From Lysinibacillus sp. B2A1 (lineage in GTDB: Bacteria > Bacillota > Bacilli > Bacillales_A > Planococcaceae), in contig CP027224.1 in NCBI GenBank assembly GCA_002973635.1, positions 4,598,501-4,662,500 of the forward strand: DNA of 64,000 nucleotides, in the 5' to 3' direction. The notes below the pieces were generated by a model. That model saw only the letters and a program-made list of their open reading frames with translations, was not told the origin of the DNA and did no database searches. This document shows, piece after piece, positions 28,259-38,163 of the stretch; the stretch's first letter is position 1; each line of letters opens with the position of its first letter. A program made the translations under genes and the position numbers.

Positions 28259-29280
28259 CGCGCGTTCCTCCTTACTGTCTGCTTATGATTGGCTATCTCA
28301 CGAGCAATTTCTGCGATTAAATCCTCTTGCCCACCTACCGCCTTCTTTCTGCCAAGCTCCACTAAAATTTCACGCTCATCTACGTTATATTTTTTTGCCG
28401 CTTCCTGCGTAAATAATAAAAAGCTAGAGTAAACACCTGCATAGCCCATTATTAAACTAGAGCCAGTTATTTCTTGAGGACGAGGCATAAAAGGTGCAAC
28501 CACTTCATTCGCAACATCAATTACACTATATAAATCAATACCAGTTTCATAGCCCAGACGATCAAAAACAGCCACCATTACCTCCGTTTGTGTATTACCA
28601 CTACCTGCACCTAAACAGCGTAAACTACCATCCACATACGTAGCACCCGCTTCAATAGCAGCAATCGTATTGGCCATTGCAAGTGATAAATTATTATGTG
28701 CATGAAAGCCAATCTCACAGGACACATGCGATTTTAATGCAGCTACTCGTTCCATAACCTGATGCGGTAGCATAGCACCTGCTGAATCCGTCACATAAAT
28801 AATTTCAGCGCCGTAACTCTCAAATAACTTTGCTTGTTCAACTATTACAGATGTTGGAGCCATATGTGCCATCATTAAAAATCCAACTGTTTTCAACCCT
28901 AGCTCTCGACTTAAGTAAATATGTTGACCAGCAACATCGGCCTCGGTTACATGGGTTGCAACACGAGCCATTTTAGCTCCAGCCTTTACTGCATTTTTTA
29001 AATCTTCCTTTACACCAATGCCTGGTAAAATTAGCACCGAAATAGCCGAATCCCCACATTCTTCTCGTGCTGCTTCGATTAACTTCAGCTCATCTACTTT
29101 GGAAAATCCATACTGTAATGAGGAGCCCCCTAATCCATCTCCATGGGATACCTCAAAATATTTCACCTTTGCCTTCCTTAAACCACGCGCAACCTCTCTC
29201 ACCTGCTGCTCTGTAAATGCATGACGCATAGAATGACTACCATCACGCAATGTTACATCTAAAACTGTTATTTTTTTCAT
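28255..29280 (-). CDS. 4-hydroxy-2-oxovalerate aldolase
   Basis: The 341-aa DRE-TIM metallolyase starts MKKITVLDVTLRDGSHSMRH, with the metal-binding Asp in TLRDG, and has the metal-binding GFHAHNNLSLAMAN segment near residue 195. It cleaves 4-hydroxy-2-oxovalerate to pyruvate and acetaldehyde. An in-frame GTG lies 9 bases upstream, but the GGAGGTG ribosome site fits the ATG at 29280. The neighbouring acylating acetaldehyde dehydrogenase is its known channelling partner. Confidence 0.95.
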   Translation of the reverse strand: MKKITVLDVTLRDGSHSMRHAFTEQQVREVARGLRKAKVKYFEVSHGDGLGGSSLQYGFSKVDELKLIEAAREECGDSAISVLILPGIGVKEDLKNAVKAGAKMARVATHVTEADVAGQHIYLSRELGLKTVGFLMMAHMAPTSVIVEQAKLFESYGAEIIYVTDSAGAMLPHQVMERVAALKSHVSCEIGFHAHNNLSLAMANTIAAIEAGATYVDGSLRCLGAGSGNTQTEVMVAVFDRLGYETGIDLYSVIDVANEVVAPFMPRPQEITGSSLIMGYAGVYSSFLLFTQEAAKKYNVDEREILVELGRKKAVGGQEDLIAEIAREIANHKQTVRRNAR

Positions 29281-29295
29281 AACACTCACCTCCGT

Positions 29296-30186
29296 TTAAT
29301 TCGATTTCACTGTTTCATGTTGCTGTTTAGCGATTTCATTACCTACTTGTACTGCTGCAGCCGTCATAATATCGAGGTTTCCTGAATAAGTCGGGAAGAA
29401 ATCTCCTGCCCCTTCAACCTCTAAAAAAATCGATACTTGTTGACCATTAAAAATAGGTACACTTGTCAGTCGATATCCTGGTACATATTGTTGAACAGCT
29501 TGCACTATATCTTCAATAGCTTTTAATATTTCTTGCTCCTTATTACGCTCATTTACTAAAACATGCACAGTATCACGCATCATAATCGGCGGATCAGCTG
29601 GATTTAAAATAATAATGGCCTTGCCCTTATTCGCTCCGCCCACGTCCTCTATTGCCCTTGCTGTAGTTCGTGTAAACTCATCAATATTAGCCCGAGTACC
29701 AGGTCCAGCGCTTTTACTTGCTACGGTAGCAACAATTTCCGCATATTCAACATCAGCTACTTGATTAATCGCATAGACAATTGGAATAGTCGCTTGCCCA
29801 CCACAAGTCACCATATTGACATTGTCGGCCGTTGCGAATTTTTCCAAATTAGCACACGGCACAACAAATGGACCAATAGCAGCTGGCGTTAAATCAATAA
29901 TCTTTTTACCAAGAGCTAGCACTTTCTCACTGTGTATCGAATGTGCCTTTGCCGTTGTGGCATCAAACACAATATCAAAGAGCTCTGGACAGGCCACTAA
30001 TCCTTCAATTCCATTGGGGATTGTAAGATAACCACGAGACTTTGCGCGTTGAATTCCCTCAGAGGCAGGGTCAATTCCTACCATGACACTCATTGATAAG
30101 TACTCACTACGTTCGATTTTGTACATTAAATCGGTACCGATATTACCCGAGCCTAAAATCGCAACCTTTAGTTTTGCCATCTTCAT
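29296..30186 (-). CDS. Acetaldehyde dehydrogenase (acetylating)
   Basis: The 296-aa protein has an N-terminal NAD-binding motif [12 protein letters not shown] and the catalytic Cys segment [15 protein letters not shown] near residue 132, as in DmpF/MhpF. It converts acetaldehyde and CoA to acetyl-CoA. Its start overlaps the hydratase stop in an ATGA arrangement after AAGGAGGAG. Its presence with the aldolase favours the catechol route over the homoprotocatechuate route, which ends in succinic semialdehyde. Confidence 0.95.
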   Translation of the reverse strand: MKMAKLKVAILGSGNIGTDLMYKIERSEYLSMSVMVGIDPASEGIQRAKSRGYLTIPNGIEGLVACPELFDIVFDATTAKAHSIHSEKVLALGKKIIDLTPAAIGPFVVPCANLEKFATADNVNMVTCGGQATIPIVYAINQVADVEYAEIVATVASKSAGPGTRANIDEFTRTTARAIEDVGGANKGKAIIILNPADPPIMMRDTVHVLVNERNKEQEILKAIEDIVQAVQQYVPGYRLTSVPIFNGQQVSIFLEVEGAGDFFPTYSGNLDIMTAAAVQVGNEIAKQQHETVKSN

Positions 30187-30971
30187 TTCTCCTCCTTCAG
30201 CCTAAACGTAGCGGATACAGCACCTAAATGAGCAAACTCTGCTACAAACGTATCTCCGTCCTCAATTGTGACTGCGGCTGTCAAAGCACCTGCCAACACA
30301 AATTCACCTGCATGCAAACCGATATGATATTTACTAAGCTTATTAGCTAACCATGCAACTGCACGTAATGGATCACCCATTACAGCTGCAGCGGCGGCAC
30401 TATCAAATAGCTCGCCGTTTCGGTAAACATTCATCCCAATATGTGGTAAATTTACATCTAGCAATTTTGTAGGCTTTCCACCAATAATCACCATGGCAGA
30501 GGAACCATTGTCTGCAACCGTATCTTCAAAACAAATTTTCCAATCAACTATCCGGCTATCAATTACTTCTAATGCAGGGACGATGTAATCCGTTGCCTCA
30601 ATAACATCCTCCACTGTAATATGTGGTCCATATAAGTCCTTCTTTAAAACGAACGCAATCTCAAATTCCAGCTTTGGTTGAATAAAATGATTGAGTGAAA
30701 TTGTTGCACCATCGACCTCCACCATATTCGATAAAATATGACCGTAGTCTGGCTCTGACACATTAAATTGCTGCTGCATTACCTTACTCGTTAAACCGAT
30801 TTTCTTACCGACAATATGCTTTCCCTCCTGTTGCTTTGAAGCAATTTGGAGTAATTGAATAGCATAAGCATCATCTACAGTTATATCTGGAATAGTAGAT
30901 GTTAAAGGAGCGATAGGTTGCTTCGATACCTCAGCTTCCTGTAATTTCTCTGCGTATAATTGTCTATCCAT
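30183..30971 (-). CDS. 2-oxopent-4-enoate hydratase (2-keto-4-pentenoate hydratase)
   Basis: The 262-aa protein is the hydratase member of the pair, with [14 protein letters not shown] (metal Glu residues) and [17 protein letters not shown], the DmpE/XylJ-like form. It hydrates 2-oxopent-4-enoate to 4-hydroxy-2-oxovalerate. It differs from the 27467 paralogue in the TVADNGSS segment, which supports assigning the two distinct reactions. AGGAGGT upstream supports the start at 30971. Confidence 0.86.
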   Translation of the reverse strand: MDRQLYAEKLQEAEVSKQPIAPLTSTIPDITVDDAYAIQLLQIASKQQEGKHIVGKKIGLTSKVMQQQFNVSEPDYGHILSNMVEVDGATISLNHFIQPKLEFEIAFVLKKDLYGPHITVEDVIEATDYIVPALEVIDSRIVDWKICFEDTVADNGSSAMVIIGGKPTKLLDVNLPHIGMNVYRNGELFDSAAAAAVMGDPLRAVAWLANKLSKYHIGLHAGEFVLAGALTAAVTIEDGDTFVAEFAHLGAVSATFRLKEEK

Positions 30972-30981
30972 AGCCTACCTC

Positions 30982-31461
30982 CTATATCTGCACTGGTGTT
31001 TCTGATGATAATGCACCATATCGTCCATTAAAGAATAGCAATGGCTCCCCATCTTCTAGATGCATGTTTTTCACTCGTCCGATAAATAACGTATGATCAC
31101 CTTCTATATAGGTACTTGCCACCTCACAGCTAACTTGCGCAATAGCACCTTCAATTGTTGGCGCACCTCGTAAATCACCGAATGTTACATTCCGCTTTTC
31201 TTTGATTTGTCCGGCAAATAGCATTGACAGCTCTTGCTGCTGGGCCGATAAAAAATTGACAGTAAATGTTCCACTTTGTTGGATATGCTTTAGCATAGAA
31301 GCTTTTTCACCAATAGAGATGACAACTAATTTTGGATCAAGTGAAACAGACATGAACGCATTTGCAGTCATGCCATGAATTTTGCCATTTACATTTGTTG
31401 TAATCACTGTGACACCTGTTGCAAATTTCCCCATCGCATTTCTAAATAGACGATCCTCCAT
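30982..31461 (-). CDS. Flavin reductase component of phenol/4-HPA-type hydroxylase
   Basis: The 159-aa protein is an FMN-binding-split-barrel flavin reductase: FRNAMGKFATGVTVITT at the N-terminus, GMTANAFMSVSLDPKLVVIS and a C-terminal EPLLFFNGRYG. It supplies reduced FAD to the oxygenase encoded at 32526, like PheA2 or HpaC. A GAGGAGG ribosome site precedes the ATG, and a strong stem-loop lies just upstream in the mRNA. Confidence 0.9.
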   Translation of the reverse strand: MEDRLFRNAMGKFATGVTVITTNVNGKIHGMTANAFMSVSLDPKLVVISIGEKASMLKHIQQSGTFTVNFLSAQQQELSMLFAGQIKEKRNVTFGDLRGAPTIEGAIAQVSCEVASTYIEGDHTLFIGRVKNMHLEDGEPLLFFNGRYGALSSETPVQI

Positions 31462-31485
31462 TACATAACCTCCTCAAGATATAGT

Positions 31486-31522
31486 GCTGTCTCAAATACT
31501 TTGTAGTAGTATTTAAGACAGC
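31486..31522 (-). other. Stem-loop between the dioxygenase and flavin reductase genes
   Basis: GCTGTCTCAAATACT (31486-31500) pairs with AGTATTTAAGACAGC (31508-31522) with one mismatch and a 7-base loop. There is no T-run on the transcribed strand, so it is more likely an mRNA processing or stability element than a terminator. Confidence 0.7.
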
Positions 31523-31535
31523 TGTTTGGACTTTT

Positions 31536-32504
31536 TTACTTCACTGGAATCTTTACTGCTCGATCTGGTGTGCCATACAGGAAATACTCATTTGGTAGTG
31601 GAGAGCCATACCAAATAATCGCTTCATCTAACTCATTCTCGCGCCATGTTATCGGCTTCCAATCAGGATCGAAAATCAAGTAGCCTGAATCGCCAAATAA
31701 TTCAACTCGATTGCCACCAGGTTCCATTACATACATGAAGTACGCTTGACTTACACCATGTTTACCAGGGCCAGCCTCTATTTGAATACCATTTTCTACA
31801 AAAATATCTGCTGTATCCATAAGATGCTGTGGATAGCCATACCAAAATGCAATATGATGGAAGCGGCCACTATTGCCAGTTTGGTCGTTCATTAACGCTA
31901 CCTCATGTACAAGTGGACTAACACTCATCCATGCCCCGATTTCTTCATTATTGTTCAATACAATTTGTTCCCGTAACTTGAAGCCTAAATGCTCAGACAT
32001 AAACTCACGGTTTTTTGCTACATCCCTACACATTAAGTTGATATGATCTAAACGACGAGCGGGAACACCCATTAATGGACGCTTTTGCGGACGACTTTTT
32101 AATAATGTTTTTTGATCTTCAGCTGCCTGGAAATAGTCCACTTCCCACAAAATTTCTTGATTGTGTCCATCTGGTGTGACAAATTGGTAAGCACGACCAT
32201 GACCTAAATCACCATCAATCCAACCTTTTCCGTAACCGCTTTTTTCTAAAGATGCGACCCGACGCTCCAGCGCTTCTGGTGAACTTGCTCGCCATGCAGA
32301 ATGTCCAAGACCCGCTTCTTTTCCTTCGGTAAGCTTTAGTGTGTGATGATAAAAATCTTCATAACCTCGTAGATAAACCGATTGCCCCTCACGTGCTGTA
32401 ATTTGTAGCCCCATATAATCTGTGAAAAACTTTAAAGATTCCTCAGGCTTTGGTGTGAAAAGCTCCACATGCGCTAGTTGCGCTACATCAAAATTTGTCA
32501 TCAA
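31536..32504 (-). CDS. Catechol 2,3-dioxygenase (type I extradiol dioxygenase)
   Basis: The 322-aa protein has two vicinal-oxygen-chelate domains. The expected Fe(II) ligands are visible in the C-terminal domain: His154 in RLDHINL, His216/217 in RFHHIAFW and Glu268 in GGNRVELFG. It opens the ring of catechol next to the hydroxyls to give 2-hydroxymuconic semialdehyde. Length and context resemble the Bacillus PheB type. No separate ferredoxin for reactivating the iron is encoded in the cluster. MM at the start leaves two possible ATG codons (32504, 32501). Confidence 0.92.
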   Translation of the reverse strand: MMTNFDVAQLAHVELFTPKPEESLKFFTDYMGLQITAREGQSVYLRGYEDFYHHTLKLTEGKEAGLGHSAWRASSPEALERRVASLEKSGYGKGWIDGDLGHGRAYQFVTPDGHNQEILWEVDYFQAAEDQKTLLKSRPQKRPLMGVPARRLDHINLMCRDVAKNREFMSEHLGFKLREQIVLNNNEEIGAWMSVSPLVHEVALMNDQTGNSGRFHHIAFWYGYPQHLMDTADIFVENGIQIEAGPGKHGVSQAYFMYVMEPGGNRVELFGDSGYLIFDPDWKPITWRENELDEAIIWYGSPLPNEYFLYGTPDRAVKIPVK

Positions 32505-32525
32505 ACATTCCCCCTACTGTTATCA

Positions 32526-34064
32526 TTATTTATTTGTAAAATAATTCACATCATCTGGATTAACCCAAGTCGGATCTGTCCACCCCGTTAAATCGTAATC
32601 TGCCATACATTGCTCTGCAAAAGCGATAAACTCATCTGTTTTACCACTACCTTGAGCACCAAACAATGTTTGTAATCGAATATCCTCATGATTTCCAGCA
32701 TAATTACGTTCGTATAATTCACTTCGACCACCAAATTCAGTACCAATTGCATCCCAAAGCAACTTAATTGTTTTAATTTTTTCAAGTGCTTCAATACCAT
32801 TTGAACCACGGTAAAGCTTATTTAATGTTGGACGGAATTCCTCGTTTAAAAAATCTCTTGCACTAGATGGCTGGACAATTAAATTCCCTGCTACAATCTG
32901 CTGAATAATGCCTTTAATTTTTGGCCAACCTTCCTGTAAAAATACGCGATATGCTAGTCCACCATTTAAATTCGGAATAACGATGCCATTTTCTTTTTTC
33001 TCAGGATTCAATGCCATCGCGTCACTTAATGACCAGAACATATGACGCCAAGCAATAATTTCTCCAATATGAACCTGAACACCACGGAATTGGTCAGTGC
33101 CTGCCGTTTTTAATGCCTTCAACAGTACACCAATAATAAAATCTAATTTCACCGCTAAGCGTGTGACCCCTTGGAAAGTAAAACGATTAATGAAACCGCT
33201 TTCTACAAAGAATGAAGTTGTCTTTTGCATATCTTCATAAATTAAAATATTTTCCCATGGGATAAGCGCCTGCTCAAATACAAGTACTGCATCATTTTCA
33301 TCGAAACGGCTACTTAGTGGATAATCAAATGGAGTACCCATAATCGCAGACGTCATTTCATAAGATGCTCGACTAATAAGCTTTACACCAGGAGCATCCA
33401 TTGGTGCAATAAAGACAACAGCAAACTTTTTATCTTTAATCGGTAAACCATACGTGCCCACAAAATTGTAATTAGTAATAGCTGAACCTGTAGCTACCAT
33501 CTTCGAACCACTAACAATCAAGCCTTTGTCTGTTTCGCGCTCCACTTGGATAAAAACATCCCCTACTTCATGGACATCTTTATGCCTATCAACAGGTGGA
33601 TTCACAATTGCATGATTAAAGAACCAATTTCGTTCTTGTGACTCTTTGTACCAACGCTTCGCATTTTCTTGATAAGGTGAATAGTATTCAGGATTCCCGC
33701 CAAGTGTTGCTAGGAAGGATGCTTTATAGTCTGGTGTCCGTCCCATCTGCCCATATGTAAGGCGGGCCCAAGCAACAATAGCATCCCGTCCTTTAATTAA
33801 ATCATCCGCGCTGCGTGCTGCTCGGAAATAACTATGGGTATAACCTCCACTACCCGTATCCGTTTCACAAGTTAAAATATCTTTGTATTTTGGGTCATGC
33901 ATGGCATCATATAAACGTGAAATCGATCGTGCTGAATTCCGAAAGGCTGGGTGAGTCGTGACATCCTTTACACGTTCACCATGTAACCAAATTTCCCGAC
34001 TATCCTTTAAACTTTCTAAATATTCCTGCCCTGTCAATGGCTTCGTACCTTGTTTTACAACCAT
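32526..34064 (-). CDS. Flavin-dependent phenol hydroxylase, oxygenase component (HpaB/PheA1 family)
   Basis: The 512-aa protein is in the 4-hydroxyphenylacetate 3-hydroxylase (HpaB) family, with KMVATGSAITNYNFVGTYG and LIPWENILIYED as typical FAD/substrate regions. With the reductase at 30982 it forms a two-component FADH2-using monooxygenase. The downstream catechol pathway argues for phenol (or a simple phenol derivative) as substrate rather than 4-hydroxyphenylacetate; this is inference. It is the first gene of the operon, with GGGGGAAGG before the ATG. Confidence 0.88.
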   Translation of the reverse strand: MVVKQGTKPLTGQEYLESLKDSREIWLHGERVKDVTTHPAFRNSARSISRLYDAMHDPKYKDILTCETDTGSGGYTHSYFRAARSADDLIKGRDAIVAWARLTYGQMGRTPDYKASFLATLGGNPEYYSPYQENAKRWYKESQERNWFFNHAIVNPPVDRHKDVHEVGDVFIQVERETDKGLIVSGSKMVATGSAITNYNFVGTYGLPIKDKKFAVVFIAPMDAPGVKLISRASYEMTSAIMGTPFDYPLSSRFDENDAVLVFEQALIPWENILIYEDMQKTTSFFVESGFINRFTFQGVTRLAVKLDFIIGVLLKALKTAGTDQFRGVQVHIGEIIAWRHMFWSLSDAMALNPEKKENGIVIPNLNGGLAYRVFLQEGWPKIKGIIQQIVAGNLIVQPSSARDFLNEEFRPTLNKLYRGSNGIEALEKIKTIKLLWDAIGTEFGGRSELYERNYAGNHEDIRLQTLFGAQGSGKTDEFIAFAEQCMADYDLTGWTDPTWVNPDDVNYFTNK

Positions 34065-34204
34065 TCCCTTCCCCCTACAATTATTTTTTCTTGTTTGACA
34101 TGTCTATTTAAATATAATTCTTTCGGAATTTTTAGATAATTAATAAAAAGTATAGAATTCTACTGTTTTTCCTTCAAAATTGAAAGGAATATATGCAAAA
34201 AATA

Positions 34205-34230
34205 GAAAAAAGCCAGCAAAATCGCTGACT
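34205..34230 (-). terminator. Terminator after the phenol-pathway regulator
   Basis: AGTCAGC pairs with GCTGGCT and is followed by TTTTTT on the minus strand. It ends the regulator transcript before the operon, so the regulator and operon are separate transcription units. Confidence 0.75.
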
Positions 34231-34234
34231 TTCC

Positions 34235-36019
34235 TTACTTTTTATTTTCTAATGCTTTCATTACATAATAGATTTTCAGGGCTAACTGGCATCGAAAGCG
34301 TCCATCTCCTGTCCGTAAATCTTCCTGCAATAAAGCTTCGATTTTTTCCATTCTATAACGAAAACCTGGAATTGAAAGACTTAAAGCCTTTGCTGTTTTA
34401 TTGACATTACCACTATGGTTTAAAAAAACCTCTAGCGTATGGGCAAGTGCTGCATTATTTTGCTCATCATATTTGATAAGCTGACCTAGCACCTCTTCAT
34501 AAAACTGTAAAAGTTCCCTTGGGTTGGTTGTCTTTAAAAATAGCATAATATGCTGAAAGTTTTCGTAAATAGCAGATTGTGTCTGTCCAGGTGCTGCATA
34601 TCGTAGAAATTGACAAATTAGTCTAGCCTCATTGTGGCTGTTTCCAATTTCCTCTAGCTTATCGGCATTTTTCCCTACACCAATTTGGAATATAGATTGC
34701 TTAAATCGCTCTTTTAATCGTTTCGTTAATAGGCTAACAAAGTCCGACATATATTTGATATTCTTTTCACAATCCTCCAGAATAAGTAAAATCTCTTGAT
34801 TTTTAATAAAGCACTCAATATTTAAATACTCTGTCATTAAAAAGCTATGCAAAGTTTCCAGTTCCTCATACTCAGAAGTTATGACAATTACACGATTGTT
34901 TTTACTGGGATCAAAATAGAAAATGCTACGAGCCTTTTTAATAAGTGCCTCTGTGGAAGATTGTCTATTCATAATTTCATCTAAAAAATCAGACTTTCTT
35001 TGCCATTGTGATTGAGCAATTTGCATTTGTGTATATAAATAAATTGAGAGTACCGTCACAGCGCGTTCAATAATCATTACCTGCTCTCGCATTAGCTCAT
35101 TATGACTAAGAATCACTAAAGTCCCCAATTGTTTTTTCATCGTCATAATCTCATATTCACGTCGAAACTCTTTTTTCTTACGATTTCCTTCAAAATAGAT
35201 GTGCTCATCATCCTTATGCATAAAATAATAACCAATTGGCTTCATTAAGTATCTACGTTCTATTGTTACACTACATTGCAACGCATCACTTAAAAGATGT
35301 AAGAGTTGATTTAACGTATAGCCCTCAAGCATTGCATGTGTCATTTGTTTGTGGATGGTGTCAGAATGTAGAATAGAATTATTCAGTGATTTTAACTCAT
35401 TATACGTAGCGTCTAATTCATCAGATAAAGAAGTTTCTTGAAAATATCGTAATAAATCTAATTGCTCTGCTGTGGCATGCCCCTTAGTTCGAACGACAAA
35501 TTTACAATAGTCATCACATTTACCACGACATTTTTCCTCAAAAACAACGACTTCTCTCGAATAAGTTTTTGCTAGAAAGCCTGCTACATAACCAATCAAG
35601 GTCCAGCATACACTTTCGTCACTAAAGCCAAAATGGCGAACATGCTCCTCCGCCTCGTAAGAATGGAACCACTTGCCTTCCATTTCAAATTTATCGTCAC
35701 TTATTTCAAGTACATCAATTTCTACACTGACAACGCCCTCTAATGTATGGATTGCAGCACCTGCTCTTATCAACTCTTTTAACTCTTTCCAATTGTACAT
35801 TTTCTCAATAGAGCCACCAGCACTATAGCCGCACGCCCAACCATAGCGTAATAAAAAGCCCTTTGCTCGCTCCATATTCAACGTTTGAATAATATCACGC
35901 CTAAAAAATCCAAGTGCCTCAGCTGATTTTAGGATCATTCGATTTCCATTGAACTTTATAATGCCCGAACGCGGATTAATATCAATGGCATTTTCAAACA
36001 CTAAACGATTTGCTTTCAC
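34235..36019 (-). CDS. Aromatic-sensing regulator: XylR_N + V4R sensor fused to PucR-type HTH
   Basis: Numbered from the GTG at 36019, the 594-aa protein has an XylR_N/V4R sensor (about 1-180), a coiled-coil/middle region, and a PucR-type helix-turn-helix at the end (about 505-590, FLNHSGNVNKTAKALSLS). Cys138, Glu161, Cys164 and Cys172 have the same spacing (23, 3, 8) as the zinc ligands of the phenol sensor MopR, and His91 (IHTLEG) and Trp117 (GKWFHSYEAEEH) sit where MopR binds the phenol hydroxyl. There is no sigma-54 AAA+ domain. The frame extends to 36079, but GGGGGTG supports GTG 36019. It likely activates the operon. Confidence 0.88.
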   Translation of the reverse strand: MKANRLVFENAIDINPRSGIIKFNGNRMILKSAEALGFFRRDIIQTLNMERAKGFLLRYGWACGYSAGGSIEKMYNWKELKELIRAGAAIHTLEGVVSVEIDVLEISDDKFEMEGKWFHSYEAEEHVRHFGFSDESVCWTLIGYVAGFLAKTYSREVVVFEEKCRGKCDDYCKFVVRTKGHATAEQLDLLRYFQETSLSDELDATYNELKSLNNSILHSDTIHKQMTHAMLEGYTLNQLLHLLSDALQCSVTIERRYLMKPIGYYFMHKDDEHIYFEGNRKKKEFRREYEIMTMKKQLGTLVILSHNELMREQVMIIERAVTVLSIYLYTQMQIAQSQWQRKSDFLDEIMNRQSSTEALIKKARSIFYFDPSKNNRVIVITSEYEELETLHSFLMTEYLNIECFIKNQEILLILEDCEKNIKYMSDFVSLLTKRLKERFKQSIFQIGVGKNADKLEEIGNSHNEARLICQFLRYAAPGQTQSAIYENFQHIMLFLKTTNPRELLQFYEEVLGQLIKYDEQNNAALAHTLEVFLNHSGNVNKTAKALSLSIPGFRYRMEKIEALLQEDLRTGDGRFRCQLALKIYYVMKALENKK

Positions 36020-36207
36020 TATATACACCCCCATAAACTTGCAGTCTTTACAACAAAAAAGGCTTGTACATTTCTCCAAATCGAAATCACTAGATTGAAA
36101 GTGTTTACTTTTATTTTCAATAATAGCATAAATTTATTTTATTGATAATTCAAATTATTAGGAAGGAATTTCGGTAAAATATGAATTTGCATTGATAAAC
36201 TTCAAAA

Positions 36208-36245
36208 AAAAATGTACTGATCCTTTGATGAATCAGTACATTTTT
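36208..36245. repeat. Terminator hairpin, left duplicate (38 bp) flanking the mobile element
   Basis: AAAAATGTACTGAT and ATCAGTACATTTTT enclose a 10-base loop. The identical 38 bp recur at 40382-40419. The right copy sits just past the HAD gene stop, so this is that gene's bidirectional rho-independent terminator, duplicated by insertion of the element between the copies. Confidence 0.93.
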
Positions 36246-36424
36246 CATGTTGTTGAAATACTATTATGTCAATGAAATCAAGGTGACAATTTAAAAAGTA
36301 TAGCCCTTTTTCAAAACGAGGGGTTGATCTCCGTTCCGACTGAGTGCTTTGCCGCTGACGCTTCGCTTTCGCGCAGAGCAGAGCTTCCTGGGGGCGTCCG
36401 ATGAGCCGCTTGGGGCAACAGGAG

Positions 36425-36474
36425 GTTGGTCACGAAGGCGTTATCACAGGACGTGATGCTTTTAGCCTTCGTTC
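36425..36474 (+). repeat. 50-bp arm repeat, left copy
   Basis: This segment from GTTGGTCACGAAGGC to AGCCTTCGTTC recurs in direct orientation at 40171-40220 with a few differences. Its ends (ACGAAGGC and GCCTTCGT) can pair, with an inner TCACAGGACGTGA hairpin. It is absent from the short element copy. Confidence 0.85.
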
Positions 36475-36535
36475 CCTAATATGCTCGCTCCAGGGTCTCA
36501 TCTGTGACGCTGAATCCCCGAGGAGTCACTCAGTC

Positions 36536-38163
36536 CATATGCGTCAAGTTAAGGATAATCAGATTACATGTCTTCGTTTGGTGGTAAAGAAAAGCACAAC
36601 CACTAACATGAGGAGGAATGTAGGATGAAACCGACACATGCACCCTATTCTTTAAAGCAGCTGTTCTCGATATTGTCGCCCAAAAGAACTTCATCAGATT
36701 GCTAAAACAACTAACTTTATACAAAGAACAAGAAAATTAACTCTTTCTGCCTTCATGAAGCTTCTCTTTGAACAAACAAAAGGCTTATCACAACCTTCTC
36801 TCACGACCCTTTGCACGCATTTGAGTAAGCAGCAGGTCTACATGACGAAAGAAGGGCTAAATCAACGATTCAATGAAAAGACTGTGTGCTTTCTTCGAAC
36901 CATTTTTCAATGCTTGTTTGCTCAACAATCAACGCTGTCATTGGCCAAGATGCCAATTAAGACCCACTATCCTTTGACACGGATACGCATTCTTGATGGC
37001 ACGTCGATTAAATTGCCAGCTACTTGTATCTCTACCTACCCTAGTACAGTTGGAGCAGGCGTTAAATTTCAAATGGAGTTTGATTACCTCACAGGAAGTT
37101 TCCCATATATCGAACTACAAGCTGGTAAGGCAGGCGATTGCCCCTCTGGTATGAAACGTTTAGAGACAGTTGAGAAAGGCGATTTACTGTTACAAGATCT
37201 TGGTTACTTTCAATATAAACTGTTTCAAAAAATTGATGAAAAAGGAGCGTTTTATATTTCGCGTGCACGTGTGGATACTACGTACTTTGTGGATCATCCC
37301 CATCCTCCTCAACATCCCGATGGACGTATTCGAAAGATGTATGCTTATGAACGGCTAGATTTAGAAAATGAGTGGCCAACACTGAAACGTGGGGAAATGC
37401 GCGAATTTCCACGTGTGTATTTGGGGAAAGAGGAAAAATTACCAACGCGCTTGATTCTCTATCGTTTCACTAAAAAAGAACAACAACGACAAGAATATCG
37501 AATTAAACGTCGTGCTCAAACTAAGCCCGGTCAAATTAAGCAAAAATCCAAAGCATTATCGGGCATTTCTACCTTAATTACGAATCTACCTCAAGAAATT
37601 ACAGCTAAAGAAGTTGTACAACTGTATCGATATCGTTGGCAAATTGAATTATTATTCAAAACCTGAAAAAGTGATTTCAAGGCGTCCTACTTTCGAAAAA
37701 TGAAACAGGCAAGATGGGAATGCCACCTCTATGCAGAACTAATTATTCTCTTAATTAGCACTTTATTTTCCTATCAATTTCGAATTTACTTTTGGCAGGA
37801 AAAACAAATTATTCTGAGTGAACGACTAACCATGCGGGCAATCCAACCAAAAATAGGGATACTTTGGCGCGCTCGTGATCAACCGAGTTGGCAAAGTACC
37901 CTACAAGAAATTGAATGCATCCTGTTTGCGATTGGACGAAAGCGCACCACCCACAAACCCTAAGCGGTTGGAAAGAGGAGATTTCAACAAATACGCATTT
38001 TTCCAAAAGGGGAAATGTGTATTTCGTGATGGTCTTTCGTTCAGGATACTTTTTATTTTCCCTGTTTATCAAAAAATGAAACTCCTTTTAAGAATAGGGG
38101 TACCACTAATGGCGGTTGATAGATGGGAGTAGAAAAGTAATCTTGCTTAACTTGACGCATATG
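36536..38163 (+). mobile_element. IS231-like element (IS4 family), decayed copy
   Basis: The 1,628-bp element has perfect 18-bp terminal inverted repeats CATATGCGTCAAGTTAAG, of the IS231 type, and is flanked by the 11-bp direct repeat GTCACTCAGTC (36525-36535 and 38164-38174). The uninterrupted target can be read in the short element copy at 46353-46363, which confirms the insertion site. Its transposase gene is broken. Confidence 0.95.
36625..37963 (+). pseudogene. IS4-family (IS231-like) transposase, disrupted
   Basis: ATG 36625 follows AGGAGG, but the frame shifts at the A-run near 36682-36685, so LFSILSPK and the following HQIAKTTNFIQR are in different frames. A second lesion is a nonsense TGA at 37664-37666 in the catalytic signature, where YRYRWQIELLFKT is followed by a stop at the position of Trp in the intact relative; the frame then continues to 37963. 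DGTSIKLP and LLLQDLGYFQ are the first two catalytic Asp regions. With two lesions it should not yield active enzyme. Confidence 0.93.

Noticed and set aside
25763..32504. 4-hydroxyphenylacetate (homoprotocatechuate) degradation as the pathway
   Set aside because: The cluster has acylating acetaldehyde dehydrogenase and 4-oxalocrotonate enzymes, and lacks the tricarboxylate decarboxylase/isomerase fusion and succinic semialdehyde dehydrogenase expected for that route.
36330..36540. CRISPR-like array, because of repeated G+C-rich blocks
   Set aside because: There are no regularly spaced identical repeats or unique spacers and no cas genes; the blocks are arms of hairpins.
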